Of a stretch of 64,000 bases of DNA, positions 48,001 to 60,898 are shown piece after piece. The notes below the pieces were generated by a model. It saw only the letters and a program-made list of their open reading frames with translations, was not told the DNA's origin and ran no database searches. Source of the DNA: Leptodactylus fallax (taxonomy: Eukaryota; Chordata; Amphibia; Anura; Leptodactylidae). The stretch is from the NCBI GenBank assembly GCA_947044405.1, contig CAMRHE010000018.1, positions 2,914,001-2,978,000 on the forward strand, read 5' to 3'. The number at the start of each line of letters is the position of its first letter. The stretch's first letter is position 1. Position numbers and translations under genes: made by a program.

Positions 48001-51000
48001 CCCATTTCATTTAAAACAACTGAAAAACTGAACTCAACTTCAGTCTGACTTACCAGTAGGTAGGTCATCTCCATTCTTACAGAGAGAGTAGGGAGGAGGG
48101 GCAGTAGCTCTCTCTCCTTTTTCATTTACAGGAAATCCAGGATAGAGAGGGTCCTGATAAGCGCTCAGTGTCTGTGGCATAGGCAGTAAAGGCTGGTTAA
48201 CTGCTGGAATTGAAACTGGAAGTGGTGAGAACTGGGCTGATGTCACCTGAGGTTGTAATATAGAGTCAGATCCAGCTCTAGGTAAAGTAGGCATCTCAGC
48301 TGAAATCCCTGAAAAACATAATGCAGATGCTTCAGCCGCTACAGAACTATGGATTTCCACGAATATGAAATCCTAAATCCATTAAAAAAAAAAAAAATTC
48401 TCACATCAAATTATTAGGTACACAATCATGACAGCTATATTACTTTCTATGTAACTACACAACTGGACTGGTTTCTCATGTACACAGACTACATCAGACA
48501 ATCTGCCATATGTAATACCGTTCATGCTATATAAGAATGTATGGCAAGAGACCTCTAGGCTCAGGTATACAACCCTAGACAGATCTAGCAGAATGCTTGC
48601 AATGTTTACTGCATTTCTCTTGATTCTTCTAATCATCATTCTCATTACTTCATTGTGTGTCATTTTTATAGCTACGTTTTTGTATGTTAAAGTGCAAGTG
48701 GATAGTTAGAGAGAGCAGACTAACCTGACCAAGACGAGACCACGGCGGGTTCAGAAGGCACTGTGGTGGGCGTCTGCTGCTCAGCAGGGGTTGGAAGAAC
48801 GGTGACATCATGTAAAACAACAGATTCAGAGGTAGCAAGTGGCTTTGTTCTGTCCTGTAAACAGAAATAAGTAAACATGAGTATTACCATTTTCTTCTAC
48901 ATACACATGAACCACTCTTATTCTCTGTGTTCTATCACATGCTTGTACTTAGCCTCCCTCTTACCTCAGATCTCAAGACACAAATTTTTGCCATTCTAAA
49001 TTATGGGTTGTAGTGCCACTGATATGTACTTTACCTCTTTTAAGACCAGGGCTTTCTATGCCTAATTGTCCAAAGCAGTATTTATCCTTTCAAATGCCAC
49101 ATTAGTAGGGGGAATATATATATTTTGAAATTTCATCACACCAACAATGGGGTAGATTTAGCAATAATGTCTAAAAGTTAAGACAACGCAAACAGACCAG
49201 ATAGTCAAACTGCGACATTTATCAAACTATCTAATGTTTGATTTTAAATCGTATTCTTTTAGTTCTGTCGTATTGTCTAGTCTAACATTACACCTCCTAT
49301 TAGTTGTCTTAGTTTACTCCAGAAAAATGTGCCAAACTTTTTGCGCACTCTTGCGCCGTGGTAGTGCAACTTAGGCCATGCCCTTTCGTCGTGCAAATTG
49401 TAAGAAAGTCTAAAAACCTTAAATGTGGCACACGGCATTTTAAACAGTTTTTGGCACAAACTATGCCAGAATTCTGGTCATGACACTATGGTCTCTGTTT
49501 AGGCTAGTCACTACCTGCTTTATGCCATTTTAGCAGAGTGAATAGACAGCGTGGCACAAGCCCAGTTTGTGGCTACATGAGATATACAGCCAGAGAGCAA
49601 TCATTTTGTTTCTTAGCTCCAAGCCTTTAAGGGTGTTCAGGCCCACTGAGAAATACAGTTATGTGGGATGAAACAAAGCTAGGAAGTCTTGATCAAGTTT
49701 GGGACATCCTGGTGCAAGGAGGAAGGGCAGCTAGTGGGCTGTCTAACAGTGTACTGGTGTGTATATATACAGTCTAATATATTTTGCAAACTGGTTCTTA
49801 TATTTATTTTTTGTTTTATCTATGAAAAGTTATGTTTCATGACATATTTTCATCAAATGTGGCATCTATAGTTCATACTTTGGCCAAATTTGTTTTTTTT
49901 TGGGGGGGGGGTAAGGCTTTAACGTGGTACTAATGAAAGGACTGGTGTTTTCATTTTTAAAGCAAGCATAAAAAAAAACTATTTCCAATTTTTAGCCTTT
50001 TTTCTGCGTCTGTAGAAGGAAAGCTAGAAAACCATTTGTAAGGAGAAGGAGGAGAAGGAGAATCCACATTTCATGGTAAATTTAGTACTTACCTCACTTA
50101 ATTTCTCCTCAGTAGCTTTTGGAGGCTGTGCCACTTTAGAGGCTAAACAAAAGAAGCAGGACATATTAAAAACTGACAATAACGGAGACTCGTAAATACG
50201 CTTAGATGATATCCAGTAATTTTAGAAACAATCCGAGATTTAGAGATTTCTATCTTTCCACTTGTACCTCTCTTTATTTATGTTAATAATGCAGCTAGCA
50301 ATTACAAGTTTCCCTAGAAGGTCACAGGGCATTTAGCCCATGGGCCACATAAGATCAATATTATTTAGTGGGTACTCTCATATTTAGAGAGAAACTAAAA
50401 ACTTATTTTTTTCATAAATCCATAGTTCAGGTGAAGAATAACTTTGTAAAAGTCTATTGACCATATTGGCAATTATTTTACTGACAGAAATTACTCATTT
50501 AATGCTATTGATGGCCTAATATCTCTCCTTCTCCTCTCCCTCCATACAGCCTACTGTAAACTGTTATCTGCTTTGTGCATGGAGTACAGAAAAGAATAAC
50601 TAAAGCAAAAGACACAGGCACTTCTCTTTAGTGAAGTATATTACAAAGTTTGTTGCTTTCACCTGCAATATTAATTTGTGAAAAAATAAATACTTTTTGT
50701 TTGTGTTTTAAGTATGGGTACTCTGAGTATATTTATGCTGAATTGGACTATCTGGCTTATGCCTTTAAAGTGTAACTCCCATTTATTTTAATTAGTATTT
50801 ATGACTAATTATTTTGTATAATTTAGTATTTATAGTGCCTGTGATCCCATGCTGCACAATGTGTAAATATTAGGCAACTCCTCCCTCACCATTCAGTACA
50901 TATTTCATTGCTGAATGACACCTATTAATTCCTAATAGTGTACAGCAGGAAGCCCAGCATAAAAGGCCAACTTTAACCCCTTCGCACTCAGCCCATACTA

Positions 51001-54000
51001 TTACATCACGCTGAGCATATAATTGACGCTCAGCGCCATAATAATGCAGCAATGTGCCTGTGACATGACTTCTGGGTCGCAGCTGTATAACACAGCTGGG
51101 ACCTGAGACTATTTGCTGGAGTCGGAAAACACTCAGTAATGATCATGGCATCTGAGTGGTTAGGGAGCTAGATCGCCCCCCTCTCATTCCTTCAGATTCA
51201 ACCATGATGAGATTACAGGGTCCAAGGAGTGTGCCATGGGACCAACCATTTTATTTTTTCGTTTCAAATTAGTTTTTAAGGTTATTCAGGCAACTGTCAC
51301 AGAAAGTGCCCTAACAGGTTTTTATATTAATATTTTTTTGGCCGAGTACTGGACAACACCATTCATTTAGAGCAGCTTTAAATCTTTATGTAACATGCAC
51401 AGCAGTCTAAATCTTTCACAATTTGGAAAATATGTGCAGTCATTTTATAGGTCTTAAAGGGCGTCTGTCAGGTCCAAAATGCCTACTGGTGCCAGGATTA
51501 AAACCATAACTTTATGATTGTTAACTGACAACACAATTAAGAGAAAAATCACCTTTTTAGGGATATACAAATAAGCCTGCTTGTTCTTTACTAGTAGAGC
51601 TGACTTGCAAGATTTGCCTACAGACAGCCACAAGTGACTTGCCGCTCCACTGGAATCGCAATTCAACACCACCACTGTAGCTGTGATGAACATTTTTAGC
51701 TTCTATCTGTAAGCAAATCTCCCAAATTAGGCCCTGCCCCCAATGCACTTGCTGACTGATTAGCACATCTATAAAAATACGATTATCTCCGAATTGCTTC
51801 ACCTGTTTGTGACCACAGAGGTAAGTTTCTGTTCTTATTAAAGGCCCCTACACAGCACTATTGTTGGTTTCAGAAACATTGTGGAACTGGCAGAAGGCTC
51901 TGTAGAAGCAGAACTGCCTGATCATCTTCTCTAATAAAGTTGGGTTCAGTAGACACAGGAAAATAATGCACAATCTTCAATTAGAAACCTTATGAGAAGG
52001 GTCTGCTGGCCATATTCCCTCCCATCTGTACTCATGAAAAACTGGCAATGAAAAGGGAAACACGTAAGTGCCCATGCTGCTGGTGAGCTACTCAGCATTA
52101 GATTTTATGTCGAAATTGCTGAAATTTGTTGTTACATAACTGCTTTTTAAACTAAACATCATACTTGTTGTATAGTGAGCCTTTTTACAATGAGTGTCCA
52201 AAACTAACTGAAAAAAATAACCCAGATAGAGAATAGCAAGCAGACCTTTGTTTTTCTGATCTTCTGCTTCAGACTTCCTCCTAGAGCTTTTCTCATTAGA
52301 TAGAGCTGGGATCTTTTTCAAGGGTAAAGAACTCTTTGCAGAAGTATCACCGGTTGGAGCCTTAAAAAAATATATCAGATAAAATATACAATATATTTAA
52401 CATTGTAGGGAGACATAGTATATTATCAATAGTACTTTAGTGACTTAATATATGACTGGTTATGAGTGTGTCCCCAGGGAATTCCACCAACTAGCAGACC
52501 CATCAAAAAATAAAGTCTAACAATATAAAAAAAAAACAAAACACTATAACCCCCTGTTTTTATGGCATGTGCATTGCATGCATATGATAAGACGCCTGAT
52601 CTTCCATAATGCCCCTGCAACCTTCCCACACTCCCTGGTAGTATATAATGTTAGAGTTGGGAAATCTCGGTAGTTATCACAAAATCTTGCACCTCTAACT
52701 AGAATAGCGCTGTCTACAGCATTAATATATTATCACATCTTTAACCAGCTGCCAACCACCCGTTGACTTCGTACGTCCAGGCGATGGCTAATCAACTCTG
52801 CAAAGACATAGCTATACATCCTACAGAGTAAAGCAGCTGCACAATATCATGCCGCTGCAGGAGCAGGGAGCTGGCTGTTATTAACTGCCAGACATCCCTG
52901 AGAGAAGGCAGGTACAGGTTATTACTATGTCTGCCTTCCCAATTGTTGAATGCATGCCAGTTTAGCTTGTCACTGTGCTTCTCCGGGTCATGTGATCCAG
53001 CGGATGTCAGGAACCCTAGGACATGCTGTGTGAAGTGCTTAACCTTCAGCTTTGCATGCCATGAACCTACTAAGCAATAGGTTGCGGTTTCTCTTTGTTT
53101 ACCATAGAATTTAAAGCCTTAGATGACTTTTGGTCAATTACAGAGCTTCTTATATCGTCTTTTATTAAGAGGAATGATATAAGAAACACATACACTTGCA
53201 GACAGAGCTGGAAATGCATCGGCGTCTCTGTTCTGCATTTCATACAAAGACTTGGATTCCTCCATCACTTGTTTCTCCATGCGTTCCTCAGGAGTTAACC
53301 CAAAGTGAATATTCTCTCGTTTAAAATAACTGGATTCCTCACTTTGCTCAAGCTTCCTGTAATAAGAGTGCAAAAGAATATATTTAGTCAACTTACCAGC
53401 ATGCCAGTTACAAAAAAAATAAAATAAAAAAGACACTCTCTTTTAAAGTTGTCCAGTTTCAGCAAAGTTACAGTTTTCCAATATACTTTCTGTATCAATT
53501 CCTCACGGTTTTCTAGATCTCTGCTTGCTGTCATTCACTCTGCTTACTTCTACTGGATAAAAATCAGTCCATGGTCATGTGATGGGCACACAGGTGTACA
53601 GCTCATTACCAGGCATATGTCTGATTACCATGCTGTGACAGTAACGAGCTGTGCACCTGTGTGCTCATCACATGACCATGGACTGACTTATCCACTGGAA
53701 GCAAAATGAATGACAGCAAGCAGAGATCTAGAAAACTTTGAGGAATTGGTAAAGAAAGTATATTGGAAATTTGTATAACTATTCTTCATTATACAAACAA
53801 TAACATTAACTTTCTGAAACTGAACAACCCCTTTAAGTGTTATTACAGTAAAAGAAATTTATGGCATAGCTAAAAGGATATTGGGATGGGGTGGGGTAGT
53901 TGTTTCGGTGTAGGGTATGAGACGTGGGGCAAATGAGGTAGTTTGCCATACCTGTCCAGATTGGATATCTAGCTAGTTAGGAACAGGCATAGATTTTCAT

Positions 54001-57000
54001 TGTAGTTCATGCCAGAAAACTGAGGCTCAGATGCCTTGGCCTGCCCAGCATCACCCACATTCACACAATGTCACAGGCAAGTCGAGAATCGGGGCTTTAG
54101 GTGTAAGTTTGGCGCAAGAAAACGGCATGGAGGGAATTATGAATTTGCCCCACTGTTCCAGTGGTGACAGCCACAGATCTACTCAAATTCTTTAGGAACA
54201 CCTTTCAAATCATATAAAGTGGTATAAAAGTGGAATTAATGACCCAAATAAAGTGGGAAGAGTCCCCGATGAGATTAAGTGTGCTTAACATAAAAAAGCT
54301 CCCACGCTATGTGGATAGGGATTCTACCACACCATCTATGGAACATTATGTACACAGCCAAGTGCGCTTGTATTCACACCACTAACCATCAGAAATTTAT
54401 TATACATCCATAGAGATAGGCCATAAATGTCTTTAGCTTGAATAGTCCCTTAATATTTTATTTCAGTTATATTCATAACCAGAATTTCAATCTTTTCCTG
54501 CAGTTTACCTTCCAGGCACTTTTGGTGGAGTCCTGCTCCTTCCCTTGTTCTCATTTAGGGTAGCTTGATCTGAAGACATTCCCTGCTGCTTATTTGTGGA
54601 AGTTTGTTGCAGACGAGAAGGTAAAGGTTGCGCTTTTACAGCTTTACTATAATTCTTTTGTCCTCTGTATTCCTTCTCTAATGGTTTGGGGGGAAAAAAA
54701 AAAAACCTTGTTAGAGCAACCAAGGTGCCCCCCACCACTTTAATACATAAGACTAAAAATATGTGCATGTATATACACTTACCTATATGACTAACTGTGC
54801 CACTTGCAGAGGTCTTCTTTACCTTTTTCCCTGCAACAGTGTTCCAACCATCTGCACTAGAGTTTAGGGAAATTGGCTTAAGATTCTTCAATTGAATATT
54901 ATGTCTGCAGAAACAGAAGTGTCAGTAAACAGCCGATTATACAGAAGCTGAAAAACATGTTCAGGATACTAGACTTGTATAATCATGCTAACCTATAGAA
55001 AACCAGAAACATCATCAATTTTAGCTACTGTCTTCACCTGAGGCTACTTCTGTCCACATGTTGTGTTATGCCGTGTCCCATACAGGTATAACTAGGATGT
55101 TTACATTGGTCAAAAACAAACTACCCATTTAACAACACAGTTAAGAAATAACCACAGAAAAATACATACTTTTGACCCAGTTCCTCCACAAAGACAACAG
55201 CCGGTCTATTATCTGCACCAACTTCCTGGATATGTGCATTATAAAATACTCCACCCGGCTCCAAACGGACCTACAATCAGTAAATACAGTGCACTTAGAG
55301 CATGGAGTAGGAAACAGTTTCCTAAAAACATCTTACAAAACAGTCCGATTATACAAAGATATAAGAGTCATAAGCGTATATACATGAGAGGCTCCTCATC
55401 CTGTAGGTCAACTAATAGAATACTACAGTCAGTAGCTGAAAAAGGAGATAGCTGGTACTACATCTTAGTACAATGTTCATATGTGTTATCATTTGTATGA
55501 CTATATTGGCTATGTATGTAGCATTGCAGAACTGTGAAGATATTACTTCTGGTCTAGCACAAGATCTCTGCTAACAGCAATTCAATGAGAACTTCACTGT
55601 TCATTTTTCAGAGAATAAAAATATGCCCTGCTCAAAGTTGCAGGCATTGTCACAGTATACATATCGGAGCTGTGTCCTGCAATACTACAAGTATCTGGAC
55701 AGATTTTCAGACAAAGGAAGTAAACAATGGACTATAAACAAATTTTAGAAAACTGGGAAAAACTTAGAGCGACCATAAAATGTTAATAAATCATGCACAG
55801 GTTTTCATTTTACAATGAATAAGCCTAACTTTTTTTTTTTTTTTTACCCTAGAATCCCTTTAAGGCTAAGGCCCCACGTTGCAGAAACGCAGTGTTTTCT
55901 GTTGCAGAGTTTGCTGCGTTTTTTTGAGCCAAAGACAGGAGTGGCTGGAAAAGGAATTGAAAATATAGAAGGGAGCACCTTGACATTTCCCTTCTGTTAA
56001 ATCCACTCCCAACTCTCAACTTTGGCAAACAAAAAAAAACAAAAAAAACACCACGTAACAAAATACGCTGCGTTTCAGCAACGTGGGGCTTTAGCCTAAA
56101 GCATATCTCCAATAAAAAACAAAACAACTTCTCCACCTATTAGGATGCTCTCCTCCTTCTTATCTGTATAGAACCCATCTCACCTCACACACAGAATTCT
56201 ATGGACAGGGGAGGAGGCTTCTGCCAATTGATTTACTGCTTAATTCTGTGCAGCGATAGACTCATATCTTGAAAGATGGCAATGTGAAAAAGCTCCCCCA
56301 CTCTACTATTCATTTCGGACAAGTTATAGAATTGGTATCACACTTTAACAACAGAACAGACTGATGCTTATTTATAGCAGGTAATTATAATTTTCAAGTA
56401 AGGGTGACAAATCAATTTTTCCTATAAGGAAAATGACCATTCATATGCCCATTTCACACTACAGTTTGTTTTGATCAGAGAATCAGAACAATGGACATTG
56501 TAACTGAGATAGAGCACTTTGTGTTTGCATCTGTTGTGATTAATTGCAGTGTTAATGAAAAAGACAGAAGGTCCCTTCCATTGACTTTAATTTCATTTTT
56601 TTTTTTTTTTTCACTTTTTAACCTTCGTATAGAAAAAAAAAGCAACATGACCTTTTCCTTCCAGAGGGGGAGAAAAAAAAAAAAAAAAAAAAAAACACCA
56701 CACACACAACGAAAGATGAAAGAAGGACTCTTTACTCTGTTTTCTTATTACTGCAGTCAATAACTGATGGAAACAGAAAGAGTTCCATCTGTATCAATCA
56801 ATCCGTCAGTTTTCCAGTTCATTGCTCTAATCCTCTGATGGTCAAAATAGCCTGTACAATATAGTCCAAAAATAAATTAAAATGAAGCAGAACTTGAGAA
56901 ATTCCTTTTTTTTTTTTACTACTCATTTAATAAAGCATGTTTTCTAATCATAGAAACATATAGTAACTTGTAAAAATAATTTACCTGACACTTGTCTCCA

Positions 57001-60000
57001 ACAGAATACTGCATTCCTACAGCAATGGAGAAGTCAAGCTTTTGCTGATCTAAAATGCAACATAAATATATTAAGCGCTAAGATAAAGGCCATAGTTGTG
57101 ATATTTGACCTATTCATATAACTGTAGTTCTCAGGCAATACCAAAAACATAAAAAAGAAAAAAATAAATCAAGCAGCTACAAATCAACTTATATTATACT
57201 ACAGAGGGGCAGTCCTGTGGCTCAGTGGTTAGCACTGCAGCCTTGCAGCGCTGGAGTCTTGGGTTCGAATCCTGCCAAGGACAACATCTGCAAGGAGTTT
57301 GTATGTTCTCCCCGTGTTTGCTTGGGTTTCCTCCGGGTGCTTGGGTTTCCTCCGGTTTCCTCCCACACTCCAAAGACATACTGATAGGGAATGTAGATTG
57401 TAAGCCCTATAGGGACAGTGACTGTCAATGTCTGTAAAGCGCTGCGGAATATGATGGCGCTATATCAGTAAGCATAATAAATAAATAAATTATAAATCAT
57501 GATAAAGTAATATAGAGATCAATCGTGTTTACATCGTTTAGGCAGGACTGGACACTTCAACTGAGAACTCAGATGGAAAAGTAACACATTTAACATTCAC
57601 TGAATCCTACATAATAAGCAAATTAGACTATGAAGAGTTTCACTGTCCGGGCCTGAACCCAAGCTAATTATTTTTAATTGTATAAATATATTTATTTTAT
57701 AGTTAAAGTATCTTAATTTATTGTGCAAAAAAGATCAGTGTCATAGCACACAATGTAATCTACAGACATTAGTAAAAGAGAGCTCTACCTAGTTTGCAAT
57801 CCATAAGAAATAAGGACAAAGTTACAAAAGGTGGGGGATGAACAAATAATTGCTGTGGAGTTTCATGGCAAAATTGGAACAGCAGGCCTAGTTATAAGCT
57901 TGTCAAAGTAGAGTTGTTAGGTTATATTAGTAGGTGATAGCTAGAGTGGTGAAACAGGCAAAATTTGTGGCTAAGGTTAGTGTCACCTGAATAAAACAAT
58001 GCTTCCCTTAGTGAATCAGAACCTCTGTTGATGATATATATCACCGTTTTTAGCTCTTTGGAGCAATGAGAGCAATAAGTGGCAACACACTCATATGCAT
58101 ACTGACAAACCATCAACATCTTGGCAATGGAGGCACTGATTCACATTTGATTCAGGTGATCATAATCTATCAATTTGTAGGCGTACAACGTATCTAATAC
58201 CAGTGGATTTATCAGAGTGTTACATCTTTAGAATGTCTAGTCTACTGTAAGTTTACACCTCCTATTAGTTGGCTTACTTTGGGCCCAAATTTTATGTCTG
58301 AAATTTTGACAAAACTGGTGTGCACATTGTCGCATCTTAAGCCATGCCCACTTCTTCAGCTAGTCTTAAAGTGTGGTTTACAGCAGATTGACCTATATCT
58401 GGCCAAAATTCAGGTGCAGATAGCATGATAGATTCCCCTCCCTCAGTGAAGTCTCTTGGTGCTACACTCTTGCAATAATTTCATGTATTATTTTTACCTC
58501 TTTCTGACTTCATCCAAACCTCATACTCCACATTTCTATAAACTCCAGGGCTAAGTGATCGAAGAGCAGACGGGGGAACAGAAGGTGGTGCAGACTTTCT
58601 TTGGGAAAACTGCAGAACAAGAAACAAAAACAAACATAAGAACCTGTAAGAGAACCTGCAAGGTTATGTAACAATGCTCAGACTTTAACTAAATAAGACG
58701 TGAGTCTATGCTCTGTTTATTACATTGCCTTTACAATATGAATACAAAGTGTGTTTCTTCCCATGTCTGCATGGGATTTTCCTTGGTACTCAAATTTCCT
58801 CCCATATTCCAAATACATAATTGTAGTAATTATCCTTTGAAAGGGATAACACTAACTGTAGATTATTAAAAATATTCAAGGTCGATATTAGATAATAAAG
58901 ATGAAACTTATTAGATCTGAATGGCAGATTTAATGGCAAACCAAACAGAACATAAGGGATCTCAAGTCCCTGGTTCTCAGTCAGAAATTGCCAAGGGTTG
59001 ATGGGCACATATGGATAATAAATGAGCACATTCGGCTTTGTCTGTAATTCCAATTCCTATTTTTTGATCCTACTTGTGTGTCGCTATATTGAGTCATTGT
59101 GATTTAACCAAAAACATACCTTGCCATCTTTCTGAGATTTAAACCCATTCATATTCACAAAACTTGAATTATTGATTCTGCAAAAATTAGAAAACGGTGA
59201 ACAGTGAAAATGGAGATAAAGCTTGAAGTACAAAACCAACTTAGAATTGTTTTAATGGTATGGGGCAAATCTAAGTATCTACACTTTCTTTTACTCCTTA
59301 TCAACTCAATAAGTAGGTATTTTATCAGCATTTACTATTTATTATTTAAAACATTACAAATTACAGATGGTCATTGCAGCAGGTGAAGAGCACAGATAAG
59401 AAATCTCAGCTATACTGAACATACACTTCATAGTATTATGTGCATATTATGTTATATCTGTAGTAGGTCAGAGGAACTCTAACTGCAAATGGATGTACAG
59501 TTACGTCTAGTGGGTGGTGTGAGCACAGATGATACAGCCAGGCTCCAACTATTATGGTTGGGAATAGCGATAGCTCCCATCCCAGCCATTTAACCTTTAA
59601 TGCTGTGGTCATAAGCAAACCCAAAGCTGGCCATACACAAGATAAAAGTTGCCCAACGACAGATTTTGTTTGCCAAAAACAGATCTGTTATGTTGGAAAT
59701 TTTTGGCCATAGTGCAAGTACGTGTTATGATCAGTCAAACTGGCTGATCATTTGCAATTTTGCATAGACTAAGCATTTCTTTATCTAAGCCACCCCCAGA
59801 TTAAAAAGTTTATTTGGTTATGTTCATAGCTCATAAGACTGATATCACCAGCAATCAATCAGCAACATCACAGCCAGCTTTAAACTCATGTGTATGGCCA
59901 GCTTATTCACACAACAGTGAAAAATGGCCATCTGTTTTTTTTAAAGGCCATCACTCAGCCGCTTTAAAGGGAGTCTACCATATTCAACTGCCACCACCAT

Positions 60001-60863
60001 GTTACACAGCATATTACAGTGATAAGCAACATACCTTTTTATCCAAGTGTTTTCAGTAGATTTTGAAAAAATTTTTTTGAAGTTTTATGCAAAAGAGGCA
60101 GTTACTGCATAGGCCCGTCTCTGATGCACTGAGAGTTGATCCTCCCACTGCTAAGACATCATCCATCCTATTTGAGAATCAAGAGCAGCGCTCCCAGGGA
60201 TGAAGGCCGAGCTTCAGTGCACCAACTGCCTCATTTGCATAAGACTTCAAAATAGTTATTTTTTCTCCAAATGTACAAAAATGACAAACATGCCTCTTAT
60301 GCATCACTGAAATGTGCTCTGTAATATGGTAAAGAAAAAAATAGCCATTGTTTTTAAAACCATAAATTGAACAGATTATTTTTTGTCGATTCCACACCCC
60401 CACTCAAAAAAAAAAAAAAATACCCTACGATGGCTCTATAAAGTTACCCAAAATGACTTATGTTACCAATTGTACATGGTAAAATCAATATAAATATAAG
60501 TAAATTAAGGCTCTTGTAATATGGCAACACAATTCATGAAATTATTATTTTGCAAAAGTGGTAAAACAAAACCAAAAAAAAATCTCTCTATTATATTCTA
60601 TGTCTCATGGTAATGTATCTCCAAAAAGTACATTCTAGCTGGATATCTGCTATACAGATGGATTTCAGCTATGCCTTGTATTTGCCTGTGCTTCTAGTTT
60701 ACATTTAGTTCTTACCCAGCAACTTCATATTCCCCTTCAGATCCTGAAGCACCACTGATGAAAATCTCCTCTTCAGTTTTGGAGTCCAAAGTATCTGCTT
60801 TTGACACATGTTTTGTAACACAATGCCCAAATACCTTTTCATAGAGCAACTCATAAATGATAG

Positions 60864-60898
<35 letters not shown>

